Below are positions 51,248 through 63,789 of a DNA stretch of 64,000 nt, piece by piece. Location of the stretch: contig PQWQ01000012.1 in NCBI GenBank assembly GCA_002943765.1, positions 1,501,501 to 1,565,500 of the forward strand, written 5' to 3'. The stretch is from Psoroptes ovis. Lineage: Eukaryota; Arthropoda; Arachnida; Sarcoptiformes; Psoroptidae. The position numbers and the translations under genes are program-made. The notes below the pieces were generated by a model that saw nothing but the letters and a program-made list of their open reading frames with translations, did no database searches and was not told the DNA's origin. Within the stretch, counting starts at the first letter, position 1. Each line of letters opens with the position of its first letter.

Positions 51248-51292
51248 TATTGTTTCGAAAAATTTTGCTGAAATTTCATTTCGAAACAATAT
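51248..51292. repeat. Short inverted repeat, possibly unrelated
   Basis: ATTGTTTCGAAA and TTTCGAAACAAT form 12 bp perfect arms around about 18 bases. It is similar in layout to family A but lacks its GTCCGAAAAG end. Confidence 0.55.
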
Positions 51293-53290
51293 TGTTATAA
51301 TTAGATTCGTCATTGATTCATTGATGATGAATCATCATTATGATATGGCTCTGAAACAGTGTAATAGCACCTTAGAAGGCCTCGAAACGAAATAGGGACA
51401 AACGGCGAAGCATTGAAATTATCAATATCGAAATTTCCTGTTATTTCTGACTTGAAATTAGGTTCAATTTCACAGGCAGTTAATTAACCTTCGAAAAAAT
51501 AAAAATGTACTGAATTCATTATTAAACGAATCAATTTCAATTTCGATTCAAAGCAATTTGTAACACTAATAATCTTCAAGAATCAGATTTTGAAGAATGA
51601 AATCTTAAAGGATCATTTCTTTGAAAATTTACAAGAAATTCTAGGAAGCTCTTCATCATTAAAATCACGGATGTAATCAATGAACAAATAAATTCATTGA
51701 TTAATTTGAATTTTGAACAAACATAGTGTTTGACATTTGATAATTGTAATGGTTATGGGTAATAAAATTTTTTTCAATTTTTAGTACAAATTTTATTGTC
51801 ATTAAATTCTTGAGTGGAATATATGGTCAATTTTGATTACAATTTCTTCCATTGAAAAATTTTTACAACTTTTGATTCTTATTTAGGACAAATTTACAAT
51901 CAAAATTTTATTATCATCAATTCATTTTAATTAATTGCAATTCTATGTCAAATCAAGCTAAGCCAAAACAAATTAAACCAATCAAACTGCTTGAATTGCT
52001 GTACACCAAATTGTAAATGTGAATATGTTTTTAGGTGCATATTGATACACATGTGCACAAGAATATTATACACAAGAATATCCCGAGCAAGAATATTCTG
52101 CACATTTTGTAATATGCTATTCTTCACCAAATGCAATCTTTGATCATATATTAGATATGTGTAAGAGGGGAGAGAATATTCCTGGAAATTATAGTGGAAA
52201 TAATCATTTTTTATAAGAATATTCAACGAAATATTCATTTCTGCCATATTTTTGGCCATATTTTAGGCCACATTTTCTATAAATTCACAAATTCACTTGA
52301 TTCTACGAAAAAAAAAACATACGTTATCATAGACTTTTATTGTTATTCATGTACTTAAAAACATGCATTCGAACATATTCAAAACCCCATTCTCTTGCAT
52401 ACATTTATCTCATTGAAAAAATCTTTAAATAATTCCATAATATATTCCAATATAAATTCTTAGGGAATAAATTTAGAATAAAATTCTGAAGAATTTCATG
52501 AAGGATTTTTCCTTCAGAAATATCTGAAATCTTTAATCAAAGTTTCAAATTACATTACATGAAATTCATCGTAGTAGTAAATAGTAAATGATTTCTTGAA
52601 CATTTTTTTTTTACATTGAATGAACACAATTATTATTGATACATTGATACATCAATAATTTCATATTCGAAAATTCCCTAGAAGGATAATAAAATGATGT
52701 AAAATTACCAAAAAATAATCAAAAAATCAAAATTTAAGAATCAAAAATTTAAAAATATTCAAATTTGCTCGCCTATGTGTATCGGTGACGATACTAGTAG
52801 GCAAGTCATGTATTCATGTCAAATTCTATTTCAAATACGATTCTTCAATTTGTTTTATGTTCGGGAAAACTTTTTTTTAGATCAAAAATGAAAAAAAAAA
52901 GTTAATTTAAACATAATTCAGTTCAAAACGTAATTTTAATATTAGTAATTCCTATGGAGCTATGTTCTCCATGTTATATTCTCCAATTCCCACTCGTGTT
53001 TGTCCTGTTCCATGTCCTGCTACCGTTCTCCAGTTTCCCCTAGTCTCTCCCCTCATGTTCCGATGTCAATTCTTGGGCCTAATTTTGCCTGAGTCTTATC
53101 TCTATTACTTCTTATTCCTCTGTTTGCCATAATTTCTTCGTTCGTTACCTTTTGCGATTCGTTCATTTTTTTTCGTTCAAAGAAATTTCAATCAAAAAAA
53201 AACATAATGATAATACCTCATATAATACCATTAACCATAAGAAAAAAAAAATATGATGAACGATATATCAAAGCATATTATCATAAAATT

Positions 53291-53382
53291 GGGCTGTCCG
53301 AAAAGTTTTATTCGAATCGGATCATTGTAAAATCAATGTGTGTACATTGATTAAAAATCGGCCAGGACTTTTTGGACAACCC
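53291..53382 (-). mobile_element. MITE family A copy 13
   Basis: 92 bp, the longest copy. Left GGGCTGTCCGAAAAGTTTTA; right AAAATCGGCCAGGACTTTTT then GGACAACCC. Interior similar to copy 10. Confidence 0.88.
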
Positions 53383-53398
53383 ATTATATCTAATATGT

Positions 53399-53413
53399 GT
53401 ACGTACGTACGTG
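53399..53413. repeat. (TACG)n short run
   Basis: Three to four TACG units, self-complementary. Confidence 0.75.
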
Positions 53414-54074
53414 TATATGTCAGTTGATAATATTTGAATTTTTATTCATATTTATTTGAATACATTCAAATAATGCTAATCTTACATTATATAAACACAC
53501 ACACATAAAGACACATCATTATAATATTTCATTTGATTTGATTTGATAAATTTTTCAATTTTATTTCATTTCTTCTTTTCTCATTATTTTTCAACATTTC
53601 GAATGATAATTTTCATTTGTAAATTGTGAAAATGACGACAAACATCGTTTGGAATCGTTGGAAAACAGATACATAAGGTACCAATGCATACGTTTCATAT
53701 CTGTTCAAATGTGTGCATATGTGAATCAATGATTGAATACAAGGGAATGTGAGCGAAATTCAAAGAGCACGATTCTGTGTCAAAACAGTATCAAAATTTA
53801 TGAGCCCAAAATTCATTTGGCCACAGTGAAATTCTACGAGATGACGATGATGATGTTTTATTAATATTAATAATATTAATAATATTATTTTATCTATGAA
53901 AGAATACAAAAATTTATATTAAATTCTATTATTATTAGTTGTATTGCGTTGTATTCATCGTCGTCGTCTTCTTCTTCTTCATATTCAATTATTTTCAATT
54001 ATATTTATTTCATTTTTTTTCAAAAAATAAAAATAAAATAAAATAAAATATAAGCGAAATGCATTCATTTCTCC

Positions 54075-54101
54075 TTCTGTATACGTATTACGTATACAGA
54101 A
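54075..54101. repeat. 27 bp perfect palindrome
   Basis: TTCTGTATACGTA and TACGTATACAGAA are exact complements separated by a single T. Confidence 0.92.
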
Positions 54102-54205
54102 TTATATTATTTCTTTTAATTTTAAATTGAATTATCTTTTTTTTTCGAAAATTTTTATTCCTTTTTCATTTATGAACATATGTTTGCATGTATGAATGTA
54201 TGGTA

Positions 54206-54281
54206 GGGTTGTTCAATAAGTTTCGAGATGATTCACCGAAGAATCCCCATTTGAAAATCGGCCAAAACTTTTTGGACAACC
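54206..54281 (-). mobile_element. MITE family A copy 14
   Basis: 76 bp. Left GGGTTGTTCAATAAGTTTC, preceded by TA; right GAAAATCGGCCAAAACTTTT then TGGACAACC, followed by TG in place of TA. Confidence 0.85.
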
Positions 54282-54471
54282 TGAATTTCAAACTCCAAAA
54301 ATTATTCAAAGATTACTGAAAAAAAAAATTCAAAGAAATGGATTTAAATTAAATAAAAGATGAAAATTTCTCTCTGTGTTTTAAATCCAATGATTTCGTT
54401 TTCTCGATGCTACCATTATTTATTCAAAAAAATGAAAAATGGTAATGCAGGTGAAATCACCCGCGTATTTT

Positions 54472-54547
54472 GGCTGTTCGAAAAGTTCGTTCCGATTTCA
54501 ATCAGGAGTTTTGTTTTGAAAATCGGCCAGAACTTTTCGGTACAACC
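54472..54547 (-). mobile_element. MITE family A copy 15
   Basis: 76 bp. Left GGCTGTTCGAAAAGTTCG; right GAAAATCGGCCAGAACTTTT then CGGTACAACC, with one extra T in the terminal repeat. It lies only about 190 bp from copy 14 in the same orientation. Confidence 0.85.
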
Positions 54548-55383
54548 AAATAATTTTATGCTCACAATTCACTGAAATTTGATCGAATTTTGCTCAAAAT
54601 TCATCCGATTCATTTCGATTCTTTTGTTTTTTCATTTATCTATTTGAACCATTTTCTCTCTAAGATTCCCTATCATGTTATTTTTTTAAAAATTTGTTTC
54701 AAGAACGTAATTGAATATATATTAACATATTACCGATCTTAGACTTCAAATTTTACGCGCAAAATTTGCTCGGAAATCCCTTCTACCCACACGAAACTTT
54801 TTGAGATTTCAACCCTTTTACTTAATTCTTTCGAAAAATATTTAAAATATTTTAAAACAAAATTCATTTCAAAAGTGTTCAAACTATATGAAACGATTGA
54901 AGAAAATTTCATAATTATCAGTGTAAAAAAAAAAACAAAATGGAAATTGTCTTAGGAAAAAAGTTTTCAAAAAAAAAAAAAAAAAAAATCTTCATTGAAA
55001 GACAACGTGAATGAATACATTCTCAGATGTTAATTAAAAATTCAATTAAATTCATTGAATAGGAATTCTGTGTGAAATTCTTCTTTGGCCGACCCAGAAT
55101 TGAAGAATTAAGGAATCCAGGATTCAGGAAACTATTCTCGGTTTTAAAACGCCCGAAACTGCTCGAAAATTGAATTCTTTATTTTTCTCTCAGAGAAATC
55201 TATCGAATGACTTATTACTTTGCTCAGAGAATCACTCACAGAATATTCCTGTCATTGAATTCAAAATTATTTTAAATAAACTCAATAATAAGCTTTTGAT
55301 TAATATTTCAATTATTATTCGTTACGAACAAATTGAAATGAAATGAAAATGAAAAATGTTGTAGTTGAAGAATGAGAATTGAT

Positions 55384-55560
55384 CTGTAAAAAAATTTGAA
55401 TTTAAATTTGAATTTGATAAGATAATAATAATAATAACAATGAAAATGAATGAATGAAGGAATTCTCAATGAGAATTTTTCATTTCAAATCAGAAATCAA
55501 ATGAATTAATTTCAAATTCAAATTTGAATTTGAATTTGATTGAAAATTGATTTTACAGAA
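55384..55560. repeat. Long inverted repeat of AATTTGAA units
   Basis: CTGTAAAAAAATTTGAATTT on the left faces an AAATTCAAATTTGAATTTG tract and ATTTTACAGA on the right. Between them lies ATAATAATA and a smaller hairpin, GGAATTCTCA/TGAGAATTTT. It may be a small element, but the arms are simple sequence. Confidence 0.45.
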
Positions 55561-56132
55561 TATATTCATTATCGAAGAATAGATTCATTATCACTGAATA
55601 ATTTTAATTTCCAAATGTTGAATACAAAAACAATGTTCCACAATCGGTTTTGCCGTTGAATTTAGCCTTGAAAATTACGAAATCTGGAAAATTGCAAAAT
55701 TTTGTAATTTTGAAACAATGAAAATCAATGAGAAAATCTATTGAATACAAGTATTTTGTATGAAAATAACAAAAATTATTTGATTGAATCAAATATTTAA
55801 ATTATAAAAAATCCTTTACATTTTTGATTATTACCGAAAGAAAAAATGTGGAAATTGGAATTTTTTTTTTTAATATTCAATTTTGAATTTCAAATTAATT
55901 TTCATTATTATCATTTTTAATTATTTTCGTCATTGTTTTTTTATTTTGCTATTTAATGAAATGTCATTCAAAATACATGGCAAGGAATAAAAATGAATAA
56001 AATAAAATTCAGTGCGATTTCAGCACAGAATTTTCCATGATTTTTCAAAAGAATTCATAATCGAAATTCCATATTTGCATATGGGAATGCATGGTTATGA
56101 ATTCCCAAATTATATTTTCATCATAATTCGAT

Positions 56133-56208
56133 TGTTGTCCGAAAAGTTTTTGTGTATTTTCAAGCATGGAATCTACGCTGATTTCGTTTGAAACTTTTCG
56201 GACAAGTT
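56133..56208 (+). mobile_element. MITE family A copy 16
   Basis: 76 bp. Left TGTTGTCCGAAAAGTTTTTG; right GTTTGAAACTTTTCGGACAA. Subterminal ATTTTCAA is on the left. Confidence 0.85.
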
Positions 56209-59186
56209 TTTTACAGTTTTTTGGAGGAGTTTTCATATTTTTGTTTTTGAACATGTTACATTCAATTAATCTATTCAATTATTAGTTATTCATTTGATTG
56301 AAAATAAATGGAATTTTATCAGTGATAATGGGAGATAATGTAGGAATAAATATGTGAAAATATATCATAAATGAAATGTTCGAAATAAAATGTTGAAATC
56401 CGAAAAAAATCCATAATTATTATTCAAATAATATCAAGAATTGAATTGACACTCGAAAAAAATTATTTTTAGAAACTAAAAATAATTATTCAAAGCTCAC
56501 ATGACGTTTACAATTTAATCATATTCATTATTTTGGATTCCAAATGAGAATATTCGAAGAAAACTTTGGGATTTCCGAGCCTCATCATTCAAAGGGTTAT
56601 ATACGAATAACTTGAGGCATAATATTCGACCCTAAGAAGAAAAGATATTCTGATCAAATTCCGATCAAGAAATTCAGGCGAATTAAGTGAGTGAAATTCT
56701 TAATTTGAATGGCCATGGCCCCATTTGGGGACCATCTATCAATGTTGGCTTCACTGTAATTATTCATTATTTGTATTATTATTATTATTATTATTTGAAT
56801 CTTTGAATAATAATTATTCTTCTTGTGTTCCAAGATTTTCAAGAATACAATTAATTTATATTTTTGAATAAGGAGAGAAAAAATCGAATAAATTCTTGGA
56901 TGTTATATTTTGGCCCTTTATAGCTGAATAGCTGTCCATAAATCGTTGACACAATGGAGAAGAATATGGAAAAAAAAAGAAAATATGATTCAAGGATGTA
57001 ATCAGCGAAAAAAAAAATAATTTGAATTTCGAATAATTATGCATAAATCACAATTTGCATTTGTGTATTTTCTTATATTCTCATAAGAATATGTATTATA
57101 TAAGAATATGCAACATAAAGGAATATGTAATTATTTTGAATATGAAAATAATTGAAAATTATGAATAATAAATAATAAATAATGAATCTATGATGAAATA
57201 ATGATTATAAATTGATTTTTAATGAATAAATAAATGAATGAATCATTGAATGAATCAATGAATGAATGAATAAATGAAAATAATTATTTCATAATTATTA
57301 TTACATGAAGATTTTTTGCTTTTGTTCGTACAAAATACAACAATAAAAGATGAAATGATTGTACCAATCTTACTAATAATAAGCAATCTTACATTGAATA
57401 CGGAGCGAAATTTCCGGACAGCAACAATGGATACAAATTTGCTGATGTTTGATTATGGAGAGATCTGAGAAATTTCTTTTGAGGATGATTAATTCTTTAA
57501 ACAATTGAATCGCAGGCCCTTTGTAAGATAAGGGTCATACTCTAAGTCTTAGAGTCTAAGACATAGAAACAATCAAAGGCAAATGGCCATGTCCAACGAT
57601 GAATCGCATGATTGTTGAATGTTTAGATGAGTGTGGATGCGTGTGTTTGCGTGAACACTCATAAGGTTCTACTTTGGTAAAGGCACTTGGTTAAGGCATT
57701 CTTCTATTTGTCATTCAATACATGTAATAATATAATAACATTAATAAAATAATTAAATCAAATGATCACAAATAATAATTCAATTCGTTATTTTTATAAG
57801 AAAAAAATTGAATCATTAAATTACAATTTATAAAAATTAACCAAATAAATTAAATAATTCAATAGTTTTTTTGGGTCCATTTTGATTGTTTGTGTACAAT
57901 GAAGGGACCATAGAAAATAATGGAAAAATTTCATTAATTTTCTTTGGGTCCTTATGATCATAATTAATATTTATGTTTTTCCATTTGGCACTTCTACGAT
58001 GGTACTTCTTTTTTTAAATTTTCTTACTTAGGTCGATGATAATGGCCACAGAATGGCCAGTAACAGTGGCCATTATCACCATGGCCATCTTCGCGCCTCA
58101 TGATTTCACCATTATTTTTCCACCATTAATGGAAATGATATAAATTTTAATTAATCAAGAAAATCAAAAAAAAAAATCAATGAATTTTAATTTAGTTTTT
58201 TCCATTATTCTTTGTCTCCAATCGTTGGCCCTTCGTAGAATCGATCGAGGACCCTTGATTTATTTTATTGCAGAGGTTCTACGCCTAGGTCTATGTGTAT
58301 TTGCTTGCCATATGTTGAAACGCATCGATTTTGTTTCACACACGCTCGGTGAACACGAATGAATCAAAGAATCCAAACGAAATGAAACAAACGAATGAAC
58401 AAATTTTCATAATTTTCGATTTGATCCATACACAGGACAAATATAGAATTCAAGAATCAGAACACAAGGATCAGAATTCAAGAATTAGAAATCTGGATGT
58501 TTGACAAATGATACGTGAATCTAAGGCAATCTGTTTCGATTGACAATAAACAATCGATGCCATTTTTCTGAGTACCTTATGGTGTTTATTATTTCATTTT
58601 ATTTTTTGGTTGCATAGATGCAAGTGAACGAAGACCTTATAACACAGTAAAGGTTATAGAATTTATTTTGGTCAGATAAGGCAATTTTGCCACTTGAAAT
58701 ATTTTTATTTCTACATGCCCAAATGCATTTGCAGCGCACCAGTAAATAAAGATTCTTATTATTTATTTCTACATGCCCGATATGTTTGGCTTTACAAAGC
58801 GCAAAGCTCTTAGAGTTCAGTACCTTTATCTTGAAAATAATTTCAACATGGTCTGATCATGATTATGATCTAAATTTAGTTCATTTTAATTATGATGTTA
58901 AGGATTAATTTGAATCGTGCGTCTCTAAATAAGGAAATGATTACGACTGAAAATATCTTTTTGTCCACAAAATTCATAAATTACGACAAACATGTTTCGG
59001 CAATGAACAATGTGTTCTATGTTTTAATCTATATTTGAGACTCATTATTATGGCATAATAATTCTTTTTGAAAACGAAATTCTCAAACAAAACACTTGAA
59101 CACAGACTACAACACTCAATGGTCATATACACTTCATCATCATCATCATCATAAAATTGTTAAATGTCAAAATTCATATATTTAAA

Positions 59187-59263
59187 AGTTGTCCAAAAAA
59201 CTCATGACTGTTTTTGCATTGAAAAAGTACGGGAATATCCTCAAAAACTTTCCGGACGGCTCC
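59187..59263 (+). mobile_element. MITE family A copy 17, diverged
   Basis: 77 bp. Left AAGTTGTCCAAAAAACTC; right CAAAAACTTTCCGGACGGC. Both ends carry several substitutions. Confidence 0.65.
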
Positions 59264-60432
59264 AAAAAAAAAAAAAAAATTATTTATGTTCATTTCTTGA
59301 TTTTTCAATGACAAACAAACAAACAACAATAACAACAACAACTGAACATAAATAATAGACAAAAAAAAATATCAAATTATCACTGAATTTTTCGATGTTT
59401 ATTTTGTCAAATGATTGAAATAAAAAAATAAATAAAAATTAATAATATTAATGAATAATAATAATAATAATAATATTTATTTGATTTCAATGAATATTTA
59501 GAATCAAATGTTTACAATATTTATGTGTGTTTGTATGTATGTAAACAAATACACAGAAATGATGATGGCAGCCATAAAAAAAATTGCAATTTTCGAGGAA
59601 TCAAAATCAATTCTCCATTGATTTCTCAATGATCGGTTGATTTATTCATCTTTCACACTTAAATTCAATCAGAAAATTGAATTTTGAATTGAAAACGAAA
59701 ATGTAATTAGAATTTTTTTTTTAATCAATCAATTCATTGATTGAATGATGATGATGATGATTAAATGATTGATTGATGGAATGAAATGTAATGTGAAATG
59801 CAATCAAATGGAATGGATGCTTAATTAAGTATGCTTCGCACTCATTCATTCATTCAAACATCAAACACTCATCAAATCCAATTAAACACTATGCAAACAA
59901 CAAATATAAACATTTATCTTCTCTCATTTTTTGATGAACATTTGTTTAATCAACATTTGTATGATCATTATTGAAATGAACGAGGAAAAAAATGAATAAA
60001 TGAAATCATTTAATTATGAAATCATTTTCATGTGATTGAATTTTTTTGATTCTCTTTGAATTTTTGATTCTATCGATTTTGATTCTGTTGATTCTAAATC
60101 TTTTGAATCTGAATAGAAATTAATGGAAAATTAATGGGATTTCGAATGGAATTTGAATGCGTTCAAGCAGAAATTACCCTTAAAAAAATGAACAAATATT
60201 TGCCTGGAAAAAAAATGTACCGAAAAATGCAAACAAGCAAAAGTAATTAACAATAATTACAATAATAATGATTATGATGATTTACCTTTTGAATAATTTA
60301 TTAACAAAAATGTTTTATTTCAGCAATATGTTTCAACAATATGTACTCGTGTACATTTGTTTCGAATTGTTCAAATAATAGTATTATAATAGTAACAGTA
60401 ATCATGCATCAATTATTATCAACTGGCGTTAA

Positions 60433-60657
60433 ACGCTTTTACCATTTTATACATGCGAAAAACATATTAGATTCTTGCTTGAACATCATCAATATGTGGA
60501 AATGCAAATTGGCAAATACATTCGTTCCTTTGCTTACCAACGCCACTTATGTGAAGTAAGTTGCGGGGGTAAGCTTAGCGATGAACTGCACATAATGGTA
60601 CTCGATCGCAATAAATTGGTACATTTGATCGAATTTATGAAAGCGATTTTATCGTGA
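60433..60657 (+). CDS. Unrecognised open frame of non-repetitive composition
   Basis: A 74-codon open frame without a clear start, ending at the stop at 60655-60657. The encoded peptide includes KHIRFLLEHHQYVEMQIGKY and HIMVLDRNKLVHLIEFM, balanced in composition and unlike the homopolymer-type open frames elsewhere; local GC is raised. A GTAAGT donor-like sequence lies at its middle (GAA|GTAAGT near 60555). It could be an exon fragment, a gene relic or chance. I do not recognise a family. Confidence 0.22.
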   Translation, partial: TLLPFYTCEKHIRFLLEHHQYVEMQIGKYIRSFAYQRHLCEVSCGGKLSDELHIMVLDRNKLVHLIEFMKAILS

Positions 60658-60673
60658 TTGGAATTATTAATCT

Positions 60674-60698
60674 CCCCTATAAAAGAATGGTATAGGGG
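60674..60698. repeat. 8 bp stem hairpin CCCCTATA/TATAGGGG
   Basis: Perfect 8 bp arms with a 9 base loop, lying 17 bp after the stop of the unrecognised open frame. Confidence 0.6.
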
Positions 60699-61553
60699 CA
60701 TTAAACCACTCGTTCATCATTTCATTTCATTTCAAATACATTCGTTCAATAATCGTTGAATTGTTCGATAAGTTGTTCGTTGATAAATAATTCAAATTTG
60801 ATTGAATTTTTAATGAATTTTTAAAATTATAAAATCAAAAGCTATAGAAAAATAATAATTTTAATAATTTAAATATCGAATCAAATTATTTCGAAAATAT
60901 TTTCAACGATTTTCAAAAAAAAACTGGAGAATGAAAATCTATCTTCGATCTATGATCAATGAATGATCTATGATGATAATGAGATTTTGATAATCTTACA
61001 CTTGCAATACTCTCAAACGAGGGCAAACATATGAAATGTTATGTTAATGTATGAAATGTTTTTTTTTGTTTCAATCTTAATAATTGATTATAATTATTCA
61101 AAATACCATTCAAAATAAATCTTAAGAGAATCAAATTTGAAGAGAAAAGGAGTCAGGATAAGGAATTTCACAGTCGATTGGATTGATTTTGGCGCCTCGG
61201 GAACTCGATTCGATTTCTCCGAAGCTCCAGCGCTTTCAATTCTTCCGATTCCTACGAATTTTGCAGTATTCAAAGACTCTGAATTCAAAGGCTCTGAATT
61301 CTAAGGCTCTGAATTTTCGGATACTGAATCCACTGATAAGATTCAAACATATTGTGAAACATATTTAGAATATATTTAAAACGGTACTTTTATATGTAAT
61401 ATTTTGCTTTCTTCATGGATCCATATTTGAACGAAGAAAAAATAAAAATGAAAAATAAACGAAATGAAATGAAATGAAACGAAACGATACGTTTTATGAT
61501 ACGATACAAAAAAATCATTTAAGTAAATATTATTATTATTTCCATAAGTATTT

Positions 61554-61572
61554 CACACACACACACACACAC
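61554..61572. repeat. (AC)n microsatellite
   Basis: AC dinucleotide run. Confidence 0.88.
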
Positions 61573-61926
61573 TCGCTTTCTAGCTCACTCATTCCATTCC
61601 ATTAAATTCAATTGGAATTTAATTCATTTTCAATTCATTTTTATTTTTTTATTTTATTTTTTAATAAAATAAAAAAAATGAATTGAAAATGCTTTTATCT
61701 CTTGTTTCATTTAACACACACAGGCAAATACACTATATTTCATTATTATCTTAGTCATTTTCAATATTATTATTATTATTATCATTATTTCATGTAAACA
61801 ACGACCAATTTGCCATGAAATTTCATGAAATTTTTCTCCCACTTTTTTTATTTTTCAAAGAATTAAATTGAGAAAAAAATATTGAAATAAAATGAAATGG
61901 AATAAAATATGAAAGTAATTTTCGGA

Positions 61927-62014
61927 AGTTGTCCGGATAATTCTTTCGGGTTTCCAACATTGAAATTCATCCGAATAACAGACATTGAAATCGGTCAGAA
62001 CTTTTCGGACAACC
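61927..62014 (-). mobile_element. MITE family A copy 18
   Basis: 88 bp. Left AAGTTGTCCGGATAATTC; right GAAATCGGTCAGAACTTTTC then GGACAACC. Confidence 0.8.
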
Positions 62015-63418
62015 ACCGAATATTGAACATTTGTATTTTTTCATATTATATTAAGCATCTTTTTTCCAATGCTGATATTAACTTGATATACACATGCATT
62101 CATTCATACGAATATATTAATAAATTGAATTTAAGCTTTTTTATTCTTCTTCGAAAGCAATTTTCCGAGCGAAAAAAAAACTTGAAAACTTGAATTTTCA
62201 GTTGGAAATTTTCACTGGAAAACAAAGATGGTCCATCGATGATTTCGAAGAGGAATTATTTCAGAAAAGGAGCCCAAAAAATGGTGAATTATATCCATGT
62301 ATATGTCTTTCTGAAAATTTTCAAAAAAATCAATTAACATCATTTTATTGTTTTATTACAAGAATTAATGGAGAGAGCGAGAGAGCCAGAGCAAGATGGA
62401 TTGAAAGGAAATTGATTTTCGAAATGAATTTGAAATGATTGAAACTATTTTACGATGGCTTTTTATTGTAATTTGATTCGATTATTATCATTTTATGTTC
62501 GGTTTTCCATAATTTTAACATTTTTTCGTAAACATGAATGTTTCAAGTAATAATTTCAATCAATGAAATGAATGATGAACCAATGTGGCTCGATGAATCA
62601 ATTTGAATGTTCAATCGTTGAATGAGTAAATGAATATGGAATGGAATAGAGAATTAAAGGATTTCGGTTTCTTCGAATTTCTTAAATTTCTTGGAAATTC
62701 TTTGAAACTTCTCTAAGAAAAATGCTTTTAGTGGTGAATCCAAAGGGAGAGAAATGAAGATGCTTCTAAGGCTTGAAATTTTCATCCGAAAATTAATTGC
62801 CAAGCATTGCATTTGCTTGGGCTTAATATTTTCTAGAGTTTGTTTCTTAGTTTTCTAAGCATCAAAAACAGGGTTGCAGAGAAGATGCTTTGGAGATGAT
62901 TTGTGGCTAGATTAGGCACTCGATCTTTCATAAGATTGAGAGATTTTGAAAGCTTTTTTTTCGGGGACTAAAAAATTTGTAGTCGTTGAAATTGATGATT
63001 GTAAGTCGATGATCACAAAGACTGAGCAATCATTGAATCGCAATCATTGGATTTTAGACTTTTTTCTTCACAAAAAAACAAATTAATAAATTGATTTCAA
63101 TTTCAAATCGGTCATTGAAATTGAAATCAATTGAAATTATGGTTTTTTTGAATTGTTTTCAATCGATTTTTCTACTTTGAAAACGACTCGATTTGTTCAA
63201 GAAATAATTCTGGAGAAAAGCTTTTCTCAGAATCTTTTGTAATTTAATCTATACGAACAAACAACAACAAAAAATTTAGACCAAAATAGACCAAAAGAAA
63301 GAAACAAATTGATCGAATCAATCAATCAAAAAATTTAATTTTGAAAATAACAAAAAATAAACGAGAAAACTTTTATCAAATTTTCTTGGTTACTTTTTAG
63401 CTTAGCAAAGTATCAATT

Positions 63419-63439
63419 TGTGTGTGTGTGTGTGTGTGC
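63419..63439. repeat. (TG)n microsatellite
   Basis: TG dinucleotide run. Confidence 0.88.
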
Positions 63440-63641
63440 AAATGACCACAGCCGAATATGATAATCACTGAAGAAGGCCGTAAATTGCAGTCTCTTCGGG
63501 CTTCAACGTTACTTTTGCCTGCTTATTTTGCTGCCAACATATTTCACGTTTAAACACAATCAAACATACAAACAAAACAAATACACATGTGAATATTACA
63601 GTCATATATCATAAATCATTACAATTGATTACATATTTTCA

Positions 63642-63726
63642 GGTTGGCAACCAAGTAATTGCGCTATTCAGTCGAAGACTTTGCAGCGAAAATCAATGGA
63701 TAAAAAGCCGCAATTATTTAATTGCC
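63642..63726. mobile_element. MITE family C copy 2 (mariner-type)
   Basis: 85 bp. Left GGTTGGCAACCAAGTAATTG then CG; right CCGCAATTATTTAATTGCC. The GGTTGGCAAC-AAGTAATTGCGG terminus is typical of mariner elements. No TA pair could be shown at the borders. Confidence 0.7.
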
Positions 63727-63772
63727 GGATCCAAATACTTTGAATGAAATGAATTTATTCATAAGACAAATG

Positions 63773-63789
63773 CACACACACACACACAC
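63773..63789. repeat. (AC)n microsatellite
   Basis: AC dinucleotide run. Confidence 0.88.

Noticed and set aside
51948..52259. 103-codon minus-strand frame
   Set aside because: Repeats of AAGAATAT-type sequence underlie it; no domain or splice context.
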